A stretch of 64,000 bases of DNA from Hyphomicrobiaceae bacterium (GCA_028066055.1 JALCBY010000013.1:4725-68724); one strand, 5' to 3'; counted from the stretch's first letter, positions 17,009 to 26,908 are shown. Translations and numbers: made by a program. Notes: generated from the sequence alone by a model not told the origin.

Positions 17009-18244
17009 TCAGCTTCGATAATCCGCATTGATGGCAATGTATTGTGATGTCAGATCACACGTCCATACCGTTGCGGTTGCGTCGCCCACCCCGACGTCTA
17101 CCCTCAACTCAAGTTCCGGCTTTTTCATATAGGCCGCCGCGTCGGCTTCCAGATAGTCCGGGTCGACTTCCCCTCCGGCAGCGACACGAATATCCCCAAA
17201 CCATATCGACAGTTTGTCCCGGTCAGCAGCCTCTCCGGATTTGCCGACCGCCATCACGACCCGCCCCCAGTTGGGGTCTTCACCGGCGAATGCGGTCTTG
17301 ACCAGTGGCGAGTTCGCGATGGAAAAAGCGATGCGGCGCGCCGACTGCGGGTTTTCCGCACCTTCCACGACAACAGTGATGAACTTGCTTGCACCTTCGC
17401 CATCCATGACGACCTGATGGGCAAGATCGCGCAACACATCTTCGATGGCCGACGCAATGATACGTCCCCGGTCATCCTCTCCCGCCGGAATCTCGCTAAC
17501 GCCACGCGCACGCGCAGCACCTGTCGCAAACAACAGCACAGTGTCGTTGGTGGACGTGTCGCCATCCACCGTTATGGCATTGAAGCTCTTCTCCGCGCCC
17601 GCCGCACACATTGCTTGCGCCGATTGCCGCGTAAGCGGAGCATCCGTAAAAACGAAAGCCAGCATCGTCGCCATGTCGGGGGCAATCATGCCCGACCCCT
17701 TGGCGATACCGTTGACACTGACGCTCTGACCGTCGATTTCGACGCTGCGGGTTGCGAGCTTCGGGAACGTGTCGGTTGTCATTATGGCGCGGGCGGCGTC
17801 CTCCCATGCCGTGTCCGACAGGTTTTCCTCCAACGCGCCAAGTTTGCTGTCGAACTTATCGGGATCGAGCGCTTCTCCAATCACACCCGTCGATGCAATG
17901 AAGACCTCACCTGGTTCGCAACCCACGGCCGCAGCTGCCGAAGAGGCGGTCATGCGCACCGCATCGCGACCCTTGATACCCGTGAACGCATTGGCATTGC
18001 CTGCATTCACAACGAGGGCCCGAGCCGTTCCGCCCGCCAGATGTTCCCGGCACCAGTCGACGGGAGCCGCCGCAGTTTTAGAACGGGTGAATACACCTCC
18101 AACAACCGTTCCGGACGCAAAGGTCGCAAGCGTCAGATCCTTGCGATCCTTGTAGCGTATTCCCGCCTCGCAAGAAGCAAGCCGCACGCCTGTAATGAGT
18201 GGCAATTCAGGAAGGGATTTGGGTGCGAAAGGCGATATTGACAT
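17009..18244 (-). CDS. argJ: Bifunctional glutamate N-acetyltransferase/amino-acid acetyltransferase
   Basis: ArgJ transfers the acetyl group from N-acetylornithine to glutamate and can also make N-acetylglutamate from acetyl-CoA, closing the cyclic arginine pathway. About 411 residues. The self-cleavage site is visible as APDMATMLAFVFTDA (cut between Ala and Thr of ATML), and the family core GDTSTNDTVLLF and EGASKFITVVVEGA are present, as is the C-terminal QYIAINADYRS. The ATG at 18244 has AGGA seven bases upstream; a GTG seven codons earlier is in frame but lacks this. It is 78 bases downstream of the parvulin gene on the same strand, separated by a strong hairpin. Confidence 0.96.
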   Translation of the reverse strand: MSISPFAPKSLPELPLITGVRLASCEAGIRYKDRKDLTLATFASGTVVGGVFTRSKTAAAPVDWCREHLAGGTARALVVNAGNANAFTGIKGRDAVRMTASSAAAAVGCEPGEVFIASTGVIGEALDPDKFDSKLGALEENLSDTAWEDAARAIMTTDTFPKLATRSVEIDGQSVSVNGIAKGSGMIAPDMATMLAFVFTDAPLTRQSAQAMCAAGAEKSFNAITVDGDTSTNDTVLLFATGAARARGVSEIPAGEDDRGRIIASAIEDVLRDLAHQVVMDGEGASKFITVVVEGAENPQSARRIAFSIANSPLVKTAFAGEDPNWGRVVMAVGKSGEAADRDKLSIWFGDIRVAAGGEVDPDYLEADAAAYMKKPELELRVDVGVGDATATVWTCDLTSQYIAINADYRS

Positions 18245-18278
18245 CTTTGGATCCTGTTCCGTCACCAGGCAAACCTGA

Positions 18279-18307
18279 TGCTGCTGCCCAGGTGAAGGGC
18301 AGCAGCA
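18279..18307 (-). other. Strong hairpin between parvulin and argJ genes
   Basis: TGCTGCTGCCC (18279-18289) and GGGCAGCAGCA (18297-18307) are perfect 11-base inverted repeats around a seven-base loop. On the minus strand they are followed by CATCAGGTTTGCC, so there is no U-tract and this is not a classic terminator. It may protect the upstream transcript end, or be a processing or attenuation site that lowers argJ expression relative to the parvulin. Confidence 0.6.
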
Positions 18308-18322
18308 ATCGGAACATGGACC

Positions 18323-19171
18323 CTATTGCGCGAAACTGCCCCGTTTCTGAGCGTCTTCGATGGCCTTTTTCACGTCTTCGTCGACGATGTCAATCTCGGC
18401 GGCCTGTCGCAGTCCACCGATAACCTCGACGGCCTTCTGCCGAACGAGGCCGGATTTCAGCCCGTCCTTTACATCGGCAAACGCCGGCGGCTTGCTGTCA
18501 CGCACATCCTCAAGCTTGATGACGTGCCAGCCGAACTGTGTCTTGACGGGCTCGGAGACATCGCCCTTCTTGAGCTTTACGACGGCCGCTTCAAACTCCG
18601 GCACCATGCGGCCCTTCGTGAAGTAGCCCAGATCTCCACCTTGAGCGCCACTGGGGCCGGTCGACTTTTCCTTCGCCAACTCGGCAAAATCCGATCCGCC
18701 ATCGATGCGCTTGATGATGTCTTTTGCGTCATCCTCGTTTTTCACCAGGATGTGCCGCGCACGATACTCCGTCTGCGGCTTAATCTTCGCGACCTGCTCG
18801 TCGTAGATTTTCTTGAGCTGTTCATCCGTCACGGCATCGCGAATCTTCTGGTTGAAATAGGCATCGTGAAGGGCGCGGCGCTGATAATATTTCATCAGCT
18901 CTTCCGACTTCGGACCCTTGTCCAGCTTTTCCTTTTTGGCCGCGTCCGCGAGCAACTGGTTCTCGATAAGGTAGAGAAGCAGATCACGGCGCCGGTCCTT
19001 CGCGGGAATGTTAGCAAGCTGATCGCCAACTTCGGCGCGGGCAAAATCAATGTCCTGCTCGGTGATCTCCACGCCATTGACCTTTGCCACGACCTTGCTG
19101 TCGGCAAACGCCGCGCCCGTCAGCAGCAGTGCGATGCCAGCCGCAGCTGTCACTATCTTGAGAGGTTTCAC
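18323..19171 (-). CDS. Periplasmic peptidyl-prolyl isomerase, parvulin type
   Basis: About 282 residues. An N-terminal signal peptide (KIVTAAAGIALLLTGAAFA, cleaved before DSKVV) is followed by a SurA-like helical region (VVAKVNGVEITEQDIDFARA) and a PpiC/parvulin domain (YRARHILVKNEDDAKDI, GGDLGYFTKGRMVPEFEAA, VKTQFGWHVIKLED). It likely chaperones outer-membrane or periplasmic proteins. The start is GTG at 19171: AAAGGA lies seven bases upstream, whereas the upstream in-frame TTG at 19198 lacks a site and would extend the basic N-region. It is divergent from secA, which delivers its clients, a common arrangement in this group. Confidence 0.92.
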   Translation of the reverse strand: MKPLKIVTAAAGIALLLTGAAFADSKVVAKVNGVEITEQDIDFARAEVGDQLANIPAKDRRRDLLLYLIENQLLADAAKKEKLDKGPKSEELMKYYQRRALHDAYFNQKIRDAVTDEQLKKIYDEQVAKIKPQTEYRARHILVKNEDDAKDIIKRIDGGSDFAELAKEKSTGPSGAQGGDLGYFTKGRMVPEFEAAVVKLKKGDVSEPVKTQFGWHVIKLEDVRDSKPPAFADVKDGLKSGLVRQKAVEVIGGLRQAAEIDIVDEDVKKAIEDAQKRGSFAQ

Positions 19172-19355
19172 TGTTTTAATCCTTTGTTGCTGAAGCAATG
19201 CGCGGAGTCACCAAAAAGCCTTAATTGGGAGGTGTCTCCAAGCGTTCGAGTTTCATTTAACGACTTCATACCGTTAGCGGAGCAAATATGCCAACCCGCG
19301 TTTGCCTCCGATCACGGCAAATTGCTTGAGAGTTAATCCCGTCCCATGTGCCGCG

Positions 19356-19384
19356 TTGACAAGGGGATGGGGCCTTCTTATCTC
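19356..19384 (+). promoter_or_regulatory. Probable sigma-70 promoter of secA
   Basis: TTGACA (19356-19361), a 17-base spacer and TATCTC (19379-19384) form a near-consensus housekeeping promoter. It implies a secA leader of about 190 bases. Confidence 0.6.
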
Positions 19385-19398
19385 TCAATCGGACTGGC

Positions 19399-19476
19399 TG
19401 ATACTTACAAATTTGTATCATTCGGCCGGACCGGAAAACTTCCCGAGCGAGCCTTCTCATGTTGATTTGCAACATG
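19399..19476 (+). promoter_or_regulatory. Two inverted repeats in the secA leader
   Basis: First, TGATAC (19399-19404) and GTATCA (19415-19420) flank ACAAATTTGT, itself a palindrome. Second, CATGTTG (19458-19464) and CAACATG (19470-19476) form a hairpin with a five-base loop. Both lie in the 5' untranslated region between the predicted promoter and the secA start. The rest of the 410-base divergent region (19172-19581) holds no gene beyond a possible 32-codon frame at 19459-19557. Confidence 0.5.
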
Positions 19477-19581
19477 AACGGTTTCGGTCGGGGAAATCTG
19501 TTATGTATTGCCCGGAAAATATGGCCGGCGCATGGAAAAGGTCCCCATGGGCCTTGAGTATCAAAGACTGAAGGAATTCAA

Positions 19582-22359
19582 ATGGTTTCTCTTGGCGCAA
19601 TTGCCAGCAAGGTGTTCGGCTCTTCAAATGAACGCCTGCTGAAGTCGTACGACGCCAACGTCGCTGCCATAAATGCCATGGAGGGCGAGCTCGAAAAGCT
19701 GTCCGACAAGGAGTTGAAGGCACGCACTGATGAATTCCGCAAGCAGGTCGCCGAAGGCGCTACGCTTGACGATCTTATCGTTCCCGCATTCGCGACCGTG
19801 CGCGAGGCGGCCAAACGGACACTCGGCCAGCGCCATTTCGACGTGCAACTCATCGGCGGAATGGTCCTGCACCAGGGCAAGATCGCCGAAATGAAGACGG
19901 GTGAAGGCAAGACCCTCGTTGCCACCCTTGCGGTCTACCTCAACGCGCTGTCGGGCAAAGGTGTCCACGTGGTCACCGTGAACGACTATCTTGCAAGACG
20001 CGATGCCGCCTGGATGGGCGAAATCTACGAATTTCTCGGTCTGACCGTCGGCTGTATCCTTCACGAGCTGAATGACGAGGAGCGGCAGCAGCAGTATGCC
20101 TGCGACGTCACTTATGGAACCAACAACGAATTCGGCTTCGACTATCTGCGCGACAATATGAAATACAGCACCGATGAAATGGTGCAGCGCGGACATGCCT
20201 TTGCAATAGTCGACGAGGTGGACTCGATCCTCGTCGACGAGGCCCGCACGCCACTGATTATTTCAGGCCCGATCGAAGACCGGTCCGACCTCTACAACAC
20301 CATCGATACCTTTATTCCCGATCTTGTCGACGCGGACTTCGAGGTCGACGAAAAGATGAAGACGGTCACGCTCACAGAGGAAGGAAACGAGCACGTCGAG
20401 CAGCTTCTGGCGGATAAGGGGTTGATGAAGGGAGAATCTCTCTACGACGTCGAGAATGTGACGGTTGTCCATCACGTGAATCAGGCGTTGCGCGCACACA
20501 AGCTGTTCCAGCGGGATCGCGACTATATCGTCAAAAACGATCAGGTGGTCATCATCGACGAATTTACCGGCCGCATGATGGAAGGCCGGCGCTATTCGGA
20601 AGGCCTGCACCAGGCCTTGGAGGCAAAGGAGCACGTCTCCATCCAGCCGGAAAACCAGACCATGGCGTCGATTACCTTCCAGAACTACTTCCGGCTCTAT
20701 GAGAAACTCGCCGGGATGACGGGAACGGCGGCGACGGAAGCGGACGAGTTCATGGACATTTACGGTCTGGATGTCGTCGAAATCCCAACCAATCAGGACA
20801 TGGTCCGTATCGACGATCATGACGAGGTCTACCGCACAGCAGACGAAAAATACCGAGCGATCATCGACCTCGTGAAGGACTGTCAGAAACGCAAACAGCC
20901 GGTGCTGGTTGGAACGACGTCCATCGAGAAGTCGGAACACCTTGCTTCGCTGCTGCGAAAGGAAAAGATCAAGAATTTCCAGGTCCTCAACGCCCGATAT
21001 CATGAACAGGAAGCGCATATCATCGCGCAAGCGGGTGTTCCCGGCGCGGTAACGATTGCGACCAACATGGCGGGGCGTGGCACGGACATTCAGCTCGGCG
21101 GCAACCTGGATATGCTGATCGACACTTGGACGACCGAACAGCAGTCGAAGGGTAAGACCCCGACGCAAAAACAGATCGAAACGCAACGCGACAAGATCGA
21201 TTCCGATGTTCAGAAGAAGAAAGAAGTCGCACTCGAAGCGGGTGGACTTTACGTCATCGGAACCGAGCGGCATGAAAGCCGGCGGATCGACAACCAGCTT
21301 CGTGGGCGGTCCGGGCGGCAAGGCGACCCGGGTCATTCGAAGTTCTTCCTGTCGCTTGACGACGACCTGATGCGAATTTTTGGATCAGATCGTATGGACG
21401 GCATGCTGCAAAAGCTCGGGCTGCAGGAAGGCGAGGCGATCGTCCACCCGTGGATCAACAAGGCGCTTGAGAAGGCGCAACAAAAGGTCGAGGCCCGCAA
21501 CTTCGATGCGCGCAAGCACATCCTGAAGTTTGACGATGTCATGAACGATCAGCGCAAGGTCATCTTCGAACAACGGCTTGAGCTGATGGGCGACGCGGAC
21601 GTCGAGGAAACGATTACCGATATGCGGCACGAAGTCGTGGAAGGGTTCGTTGCGCGCTATATCCCTGAGCGCGCTTATGCTGAAGAGTGGGACGCGGAAG
21701 GCCTTGCCGGCGCGGTCGACGAGACCTTCGATCTCAAATTGCCGATCAACGACTGGGCAGCGGAAGAAGGCATCGCGGATGAGGAAATTCGCGAACGGCT
21801 CATTGAGGAGACCGACAAGGCGTCTGAAAAGGTTGAATCCCAGTTCGGACCTGAAACCATGCGCCAGGTCGAGAAGGCCGTGCTTCTCCAGACGCTGGAT
21901 CATCTCTGGCGCGAACATTTGGTGACGCTGGAACATCTTCGGCAGGTAATCGGCCTGCGCGGTTACGGCCAGCGCGATCCGCTGAACGAATACAAGACCG
22001 AGGGCTTCACGCTGTTTGAAGGCTTGCTAAGCGAGTTGCGACAGGCCGTGACCGGCCAACTAGCGCATGTCCGCCCGGTTCCCGAAGAGCAGGCCGAACT
22101 GCTTGAAATGGGCGAGCTTCCGGAGATGGAGGCGCACCATATTTCACCGCTTACCGGCGAGGACGAATTTGCCAGCGCGGATGGCGGTTGGGGAATGGAG
22201 CCCGGCGACACCGCGCTCGCACCACAGCCCGTTCGCAATCAGCGTCCGGGCGTGGCGTTGGACCCCAATGATCCCTCAACCTGGGGGAAGGTGCCGCGCA
22301 ACGCACCCTGTCCGTGTGGTTCCGGCAAGAAATACAAGCACTGCCACGGCAAGTTTTAG
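19582..22359 (+). CDS. secA: Preprotein translocase subunit SecA
   Basis: ATPase that drives unfolded preproteins through SecYEG. 925 residues, full length. NBD1 contains Walker [16 protein letters not shown] and DEAD-type [18 protein letters not shown]2 contains [28 protein letters not shown] and the arginine-finger region [13 protein letters not shown]; the helical wing and scaffold follow. The C-terminal zinc motif [16 protein letters not shown], which binds SecB and phospholipid, is intact. AAGGA lies eight bases before the ATG. The long leader with inverted repeats suggests control of synthesis at the mRNA level. Confidence 0.98.
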   Translation: MVSLGAIASKVFGSSNERLLKSYDANVAAINAMEGELEKLSDKELKARTDEFRKQVAEGATLDDLIVPAFATVREAAKRTLGQRHFDVQLIGGMVLHQGKIAEMKTGEGKTLVATLAVYLNALSGKGVHVVTVNDYLARRDAAWMGEIYEFLGLTVGCILHELNDEERQQQYACDVTYGTNNEFGFDYLRDNMKYSTDEMVQRGHAFAIVDEVDSILVDEARTPLIISGPIEDRSDLYNTIDTFIPDLVDADFEVDEKMKTVTLTEEGNEHVEQLLADKGLMKGESLYDVENVTVVHHVNQALRAHKLFQRDRDYIVKNDQVVIIDEFTGRMMEGRRYSEGLHQALEAKEHVSIQPENQTMASITFQNYFRLYEKLAGMTGTAATEADEFMDIYGLDVVEIPTNQDMVRIDDHDEVYRTADEKYRAIIDLVKDCQKRKQPVLVGTTSIEKSEHLASLLRKEKIKNFQVLNARYHEQEAHIIAQAGVPGAVTIATNMAGRGTDIQLGGNLDMLIDTWTTEQQSKGKTPTQKQIETQRDKIDSDVQKKKEVALEAGGLYVIGTERHESRRIDNQLRGRSGRQGDPGHSKFFLSLDDDLMRIFGSDRMDGMLQKLGLQEGEAIVHPWINKALEKAQQKVEARNFDARKHILKFDDVMNDQRKVIFEQRLELMGDADVEETITDMRHEVVEGFVARYIPERAYAEEWDAEGLAGAVDETFDLKLPINDWAAEEGIADEEIRERLIEETDKASEKVESQFGPETMRQVEKAVLLQTLDHLWREHLVTLEHLRQVIGLRGYGQRDPLNEYKTEGFTLFEGLLSELRQAVTGQLAHVRPVPEEQAELLEMGELPEMEAHHISPLTGEDEFASADGGWGMEPGDTALAPQPVRNQRPGVALDPNDPSTWGKVPRNAPCPCGSGKKYKHCHGKF

Positions 22360-22424
22360 CGCCTGTCCTGAACTACGGTCCCCGCCGACCGGTTCTCCTA
22401 TCGCTGCTGCGCCTGCGGTGACAT

Positions 22425-22853
22425 TCATACCGAGCGTTTGCCAAGATCATGGAAAAAACGCAGGAGGTAGCCGTCGGAGTCCTGAACAAGAAACTGGCGA
22501 TTGCCGAACATGCAATCCTTCACCCGATACCATTTCTCCTCCATGGGACGGAAAAGCGGCCATTGCGCATCCAACAAACGCTGGTGAAGCACGTCCGCAT
22601 CCTCGACCTCGATCTGCAGATTGATTCCCCGCCCGTATGGTTTCCGCGGCTCGGCGGTCCACCATACGCGATCGTCACCGGTTACTTCGGGCGCTTCTTC
22701 AAGCATGAGTTGCGCACCGTTCAGATCAATGAATGCGAAACCTTCCTCGGGGCGCTCGTAAAGAATTTCAAAGCCGCCAAGTCCGGTATAAAAGTCGAGG
22801 CTTGCTTGCAGATCGGAACATAATAGTTCAGGAACGAGCTTGGCGTGGAACAT
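22425..22853 (-). CDS. VOC-family protein (glyoxalase/bleomycin-resistance fold)
   Basis: About 142 residues. Two beta-alpha-beta-beta-beta modules typical of vicinal oxygen chelate proteins are visible: KLVPELLCSDLQASLDFYTG at the start and NLQIEVEDADVLHQRLL in the middle, ending QFLVQDSDGYLLRFFHDLG with the late metal-ligand position. No enzyme within the superfamily can be singled out; it may be a small-molecule-binding protein rather than a true glyoxalase. I chose the ATG at 22853 (MFHAKLVPELL), matching the usual family start, although the frame extends upstream. It is divergent from the SLC13 transporter by about 50 bases. Confidence 0.8.
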   Translation of the reverse strand: MFHAKLVPELLCSDLQASLDFYTGLGGFEILYERPEEGFAFIDLNGAQLMLEEAPEVTGDDRVWWTAEPRKPYGRGINLQIEVEDADVLHQRLLDAQWPLFRPMEEKWYRVKDCMFGNRQFLVQDSDGYLLRFFHDLGKRSV

Positions 22854-22903
22854 GAACGGCTGACCTGCGTTTCGGTTGCACATCATTTCAACGGGGCACG
22901 CAT

Positions 22904-24682
22904 ATGACAACCGACCAGATCATTCTGTTTGCGCTGCTGACGGTAGTGTTTGCGCTGCTGCTGTGGGGACGCATTCGCTACGACGTGGTCGCCTTCGCCG
23001 CACTTGTCGTCGCCGTCATACTCGGCGTCGTCAAACAGCAGGACGCGTTCGCCGGCTTCGGACACCCGGCGGTTATCATCATCGCTCTGGTGCTGGTCGT
23101 CAGCCGTGGCCTGGTAAATTCCGGTGCCATAGAAGTCGTCGCCCGTCATGTGATCGATTCATCCCGGTCGATCTCAACCCATATCGGAATCATGTCGGGC
23201 GTGGGGGCCGCACTTTCGGCTGTTATGAACAATGTGGGAGCGCTGGCGCTTTTGATGCCTGTCGACCTGCAGGCGGCAGCAAAAGCCGGACGTTCACCGG
23301 CCCTGACGCTCATGCCGCTGTCGTTCGCCACCATTCTCGGCGGCCTTGTCACCCTGATCGGCACACCGCCCAACATCATCATCGCCAGCTTTCGCGAACA
23401 GGAGCTCGGCGCATCCTTCAAGATGTTCGATTTCGCACCCGTCGGTATCGCCGCGGCGATGGCAGGCGTCCTCTTCGTTGCCCTCATCGGCTGGCGGCTC
23501 ATTCCGGCCGCCCGCGGCGAGCACGATACGCCGGCGGAGCTGTTCGATATCGACGAATACATTTCCGAAGTGCGTGTCAAAAAAGGTTCCACGACAATCG
23601 GCAAACGCGTACGGGATCTGGACGCCACCATTGAAGAAACCGGCGCAGCCGTTCTCGGCCTGATACGCCGTGGTAAGCGTCTGCCCGGCCAAGCACGCCG
23701 CGAAGTCATACGCCAAGGCGATATCTTCGTCGTCGAAGCTGATCCCGGATCGCTTGAGGAACTTGTTGGTGCGCTTGGCCTTGAATATGTCGGCCAGGAG
23801 AAGCATGACGGTCTCGTCAGGACCGCCGATACCGGACTCATCGAAGTCGTCATCCCGGAGAATTCGCGAATAGCGAAACGTTCGGCACACGATGTCCGGC
23901 TGCTCTACCGGCATGGGGTGACGTTGCTGGGCGTCTCACGGCAGGGCAAGAAATTTCGTGACCGGGTGCGCCGGCTGGAAATTCTCCCCGGGGATATTCT
24001 TCTGCTCTATGGCTCCGTCGACCGTCTCGCAGACGTGACCGAATGGCTCGGCGCGTTGCCGCTCGCCGAGCGCGGGTTGCAGGTCATCAAGAGGAGTACG
24101 GCCTGGCTGGCAGTCGGTATTTTCGCGCTCGCCATCATACTCGCCAGCCTGGAGCTGATTTACCTTCCGATCGCCCTCGCCGGCGCTTGTGTCTTGATGA
24201 CGCTGCTCAACATCGTGCCGGTGCGCGATATCTACACGACGATCGAGTGGCCTGTCATCGTCCTGCTGGCATCGCTCATACCCATCGGCAACGCCCTGCA
24301 GGAGACCGGAGGAACCGCCCTGATCGCCGACGCCATCGTGAGCTTATCGAGCGGTTCGTCACCTGCGATCGTTCTCTTGATCCTGATGGTTGTGACCATG
24401 ACGCTCTCGGACGTGCTCAACAACACGGCGACCGCTCTGATTGCGGCACCGGTCGCTGTAACGATCGCGGAACGGCTCAATGTGAACCCGGACCCGTTCC
24501 TGATGGCGGTTGCCATTGCCGCGTCATGCGCGTTTCTCACGCCCATCGGCCACAAGAACAACACGCTGATCATGGGCCCCGGCGGCTACAAGTTCAGCGA
24601 TTACTGGCGGATGGGCCTGCCATTGGAGATCATCGTCATCGCGGTGTCCGTGCCGATGCTGCTGATCGTCTGGCCGTTTTAG
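22904..24682 (+). CDS. SLC13/DASS-type permease with TrkA-C domains
   Basis: 592 residues. Membrane segments at both ends (QIILFALLTVVFALLLWG onward, and WLAVGIFALAIILASLELIY to the C-terminus) surround a cytoplasmic centre of about 200 residues holding two TrkA-C (RCK_C) regulatory domains (VRVKKGSTTIGKRVRDLDAT and GLIEVVIPENSRIAKRSAHD). Transporter signatures MNNVGALALLMP and GGLVTLIGTPPNIIIASF, repeated as LNNTATALIAAPVAV and FLTPIGHKNNTLIMGPGGY, are those of the SLC13/CitMHS superfamily. The TrkA-C-containing subgroup includes SAC1/SLT-like sulfate transporters, so sulfate or a dicarboxylate is likely. Confidence 0.88.
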   Translation: MTTDQIILFALLTVVFALLLWGRIRYDVVAFAALVVAVILGVVKQQDAFAGFGHPAVIIIALVLVVSRGLVNSGAIEVVARHVIDSSRSISTHIGIMSGVGAALSAVMNNVGALALLMPVDLQAAAKAGRSPALTLMPLSFATILGGLVTLIGTPPNIIIASFREQELGASFKMFDFAPVGIAAAMAGVLFVALIGWRLIPAARGEHDTPAELFDIDEYISEVRVKKGSTTIGKRVRDLDATIEETGAAVLGLIRRGKRLPGQARREVIRQGDIFVVEADPGSLEELVGALGLEYVGQEKHDGLVRTADTGLIEVVIPENSRIAKRSAHDVRLLYRHGVTLLGVSRQGKKFRDRVRRLEILPGDILLLYGSVDRLADVTEWLGALPLAERGLQVIKRSTAWLAVGIFALAIILASLELIYLPIALAGACVLMTLLNIVPVRDIYTTIEWPVIVLLASLIPIGNALQETGGTALIADAIVSLSSGSSPAIVLLILMVVTMTLSDVLNNTATALIAAPVAVTIAERLNVNPDPFLMAVAIAASCAFLTPIGHKNNTLIMGPGGYKFSDYWRMGLPLEIIVIAVSVPMLLIVWPF

Positions 24683-24769
24683 GCCGAACTCGTTCGCCTG
24701 CCCCCAATAATCGCGAGCAAGGCCGCACCGCGTCGGGCCATCTCACAAAAATTGAGGTTGATGCTTAAA

Positions 24770-25747
24770 CTAGCGGCTGAGCGTCGAGTTCAGACGGAAT
24801 GCGAAGCCCGCCACGGATGGCTTAGGCGGCGCAAAGCCGAATGTGGAACCACTTGCGATGGAAGCCTGTGCAGCCGGTGCCGGCGAAGAGGCATCCGCGC
24901 GGTTCTGCGGAGCCGGAGACATCGGAGCTTTGCGCTTCGCTTCCTGGAACATCGGTGGGCGCGGAATCTGCTCGACGGGCAGCCGCTGGTAGGTCGGGCA
25001 TGCCGCAGCCGGGTTCTTCGGCTTGTCACCGTTGAAGCTCACATTGACCAGGTAGCGCCGCTCACAAACATCGACCTTGGGTGGAAGCTTGGTGTTCTCG
25101 AAATCCTTGTAACCCTGGTAGAGATTGTTCCGCCAGAACGCATAGTGCTTGTTCTTGGAATGGCGGCGCATATTGTCGACGGTCATGCGGAAGGGATAGG
25201 CGTGCACATCGAACGCCTTCTGCCCGCCAGCGAAGGCTTCACGCGCAAAGGCGTAGATTTCTTCGATCAGCGCATCGGTCATCGCGTAGCAGCCTGCTGA
25301 TCTACAGTCGCCGTGGACCATAAGATAGTCACCGGTACGCTTGTGCGACTTGTCGAAGGCGTTGGGGTAACCGAGATTGAAGGACAGATGGAACGAGCTG
25401 TTCGGGTTCATCTGTCTGGCTGAAACCTTGTAGAAACCCTCCGGCGCCTGCTTGTCACCCTGCTTGAATTTGGGTCCGAGCTTGCCCGACCAGTTGCAGA
25501 TCGGATAGGTCTTGAAGTGGTGGAATTCGCCGTCGGCCTTGGCCTTCCAGATTTCAAGCTCGTTCTCTTCCTTGAAAATCCGGATGAAAATGGGGGCATC
25601 CTCGCGCATGCCCTTCTTCGCGAGCAAGGCTTTCGCTTCCGGCGGAATCGGTTTGAGATGCGGCGGCACAACCTGGCCGCAGCCAGCAAGTGACACGCCG
25701 ACCGCCGCCGTCGCGATCAGAACGGATCGTTTAATGGATAGACCCAT
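24770..25747 (-). CDS. YafK-like L,D-transpeptidase lipoprotein
   Basis: 325 residues. A lipoprotein signal (LIATAAVGVSLAGCGQ, LAGC lipobox) is followed by a YkuD catalytic domain: HGDCRSAGCYAMTDALIEE contains the His and the nucleophilic Cys of L,D-transpeptidases. The order and the NPNSSFHLSFNLGYPNAFDK stretch resemble E. coli YafK/DpaA, which is involved in cutting the link between peptidoglycan and Braun lipoprotein. The C-terminal 70 residues are Pro/Ala-rich and low complexity. A near-consensus CtrA box lies about 46 bases upstream. Confidence 0.88.
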   Translation of the reverse strand: MGLSIKRSVLIATAAVGVSLAGCGQVVPPHLKPIPPEAKALLAKKGMREDAPIFIRIFKEENELEIWKAKADGEFHHFKTYPICNWSGKLGPKFKQGDKQAPEGFYKVSARQMNPNSSFHLSFNLGYPNAFDKSHKRTGDYLMVHGDCRSAGCYAMTDALIEEIYAFAREAFAGGQKAFDVHAYPFRMTVDNMRRHSKNKHYAFWRNNLYQGYKDFENTKLPPKVDVCERRYLVNVSFNGDKPKNPAAACPTYQRLPVEQIPRPPMFQEAKRKAPMSPAPQNRADASSPAPAAQASIASGSTFGFAPPKPSVAGFAFRLNSTLSR

Positions 25748-26099
25748 ACGTAGTGCCCCTCACAGCACGCAGCTACCATCCAATAGCACAGGTTAATACG
25801 AAGTTACCGTAACGCGAAACGTTTTGTGACGCCTAGAGCGACTCACGCGCAATCCACATTATAGTGAGGGCAACGGCCAGATTTGGCCAATATCTGGTCA
25901 TTTCCGGGGCAGAGTTAACGGCAATCCACGTCAAATTGCGCGTAAATCCGCCCGCAACGCGAAAAATTCGCCGAGCGAAAAACTGAAATTTGCGAGATTC
26001 CTGACTTTTCTCCGTGCGACCTGGTCACCCACCTGTGATTTATCCACAGCTTCTCCAACATGCCTTTTGCTGCAAACCGCCGCAAATGCCTTTACGGCG
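25748..26099. promoter_or_regulatory. 352-base intergenic region with CtrA-like and DnaA boxes
   Basis: No gene is seen. Read on the minus strand, 25793-25807 gives GTAA, seven bases, TTAA, one mismatch from the CtrA consensus (TTAA-N7-TTAA), in the promoter region of the L,D-transpeptidase gene. CCAGAT (25877-25882) and ATCTGG (25892-25897) form an inverted repeat. A perfect DnaA box TTATCCACA lies at 26040-26048, the only one noticed here, next to an A+T-rich stretch. This is not enough to call an origin. Confidence 0.45.
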
Positions 26100-26735
26100 T
26101 CAGCCGCACGAAGATGAGCAGGACACGGGCTTTCGGCTGAGGACGGCGCCTTTCATGACGGAAATTTCCTCGCGGAAGCATTTGTTGCCCTCCTGCACGA
26201 TGCGGACGATCTTGTTCTGCCCGTGCATTTTCTGACACTTGATGCTGGTTCCGCCTTGCGCGATCCGTGTCATCCCCGGACTGCCCTGCTTCCCGGTCGC
26301 GTGTACACCGATTGCCGCATTGGCGCGGCCGATGAAGGAAAGGCCCGAAACAGCCGATGCCGTTTGCAGTCGCTCAAGAGAGATCCATTCGAGGATGCGA
26401 TTGCCTCTTGGGGGCGCGACCTCAATCAGCACATCGCCATTGGCGCATGCACCGACCTGCACGACAATGTTCTTTTCCGTTTTGACCTGCTGATAGGAGA
26501 TGTTCTGGGCGCAGGCAAAATTCTTGACCCACAGGCGCCTCTGCTCTTCGGCATGCTTCACATGCTGAAAATCGATGTCGTAGACAAACGCCTTGTAGTA
26601 GTCCAGTCCGGTGGGAACGGCTCCGATCAGTGCACCAAGAACCGCCGGGTACATCAGGACCCGTTGCCAACCTTTCCTTTTAACCGCACCGCCGAGGGTA
26701 ACGTCGGAAGCACCTACCGCGTCGCTCTTGCCCAT
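26100..26735 (-). CDS. Hypothetical membrane-anchored protein
   Basis: About 211 residues; I do not recognise the family. One membrane segment near residue 30 (VLMYPAVLGALIGAVPTGLDYY) is followed by a soluble region with cysteines (NFACAQNISY, VGACANGDVL, IKCQKMHGQ, GNKCFREEI), so the body may be periplasmic and disulfide-bonded. It ends in a short Ser/Cys tail. The ATG at 26735 has GGAG eight bases upstream; the ATG ten codons earlier does not. The N-terminal 20 residues are polar. Its neighbours (accA and the L,D-transpeptidase) give no functional clue. Confidence 0.65.
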   Translation of the reverse strand: MGKSDAVGASDVTLGGAVKRKGWQRVLMYPAVLGALIGAVPTGLDYYKAFVYDIDFQHVKHAEEQRRLWVKNFACAQNISYQQVKTEKNIVVQVGACANGDVLIEVAPPRGNRILEWISLERLQTASAVSGLSFIGRANAAIGVHATGKQGSPGMTRIAQGGTSIKCQKMHGQNKIVRIVQEGNKCFREEISVMKGAVLSRKPVSCSSSCG

Positions 26736-26908
26736 GTGAGGTTCTCCGTCAGGCCCGCAGGCCAATCCTGCACGATAAAGACGCTTTCACCATCTTCCAG
26801 ATGGTTATTTGGATGGAAAATTGGCGTCAATGAGACAAATTTGACTTAACGCCCGCACCATCCCGTACGACGAACTGTCGGTATTCATCACTTTGGAAAG
26901 CGGAAAGT

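Noticed and set aside
20263-21336. 357-residue minus-strand frame opposite secA
   Set aside because: Shadow of secA; composition is typical of antisense frames in GC-rich genomes.
26040-26048. DnaA box as part of a replication origin
   Set aside because: Only one perfect box, no cluster, no typical origin neighbours such as hemE or parAB.
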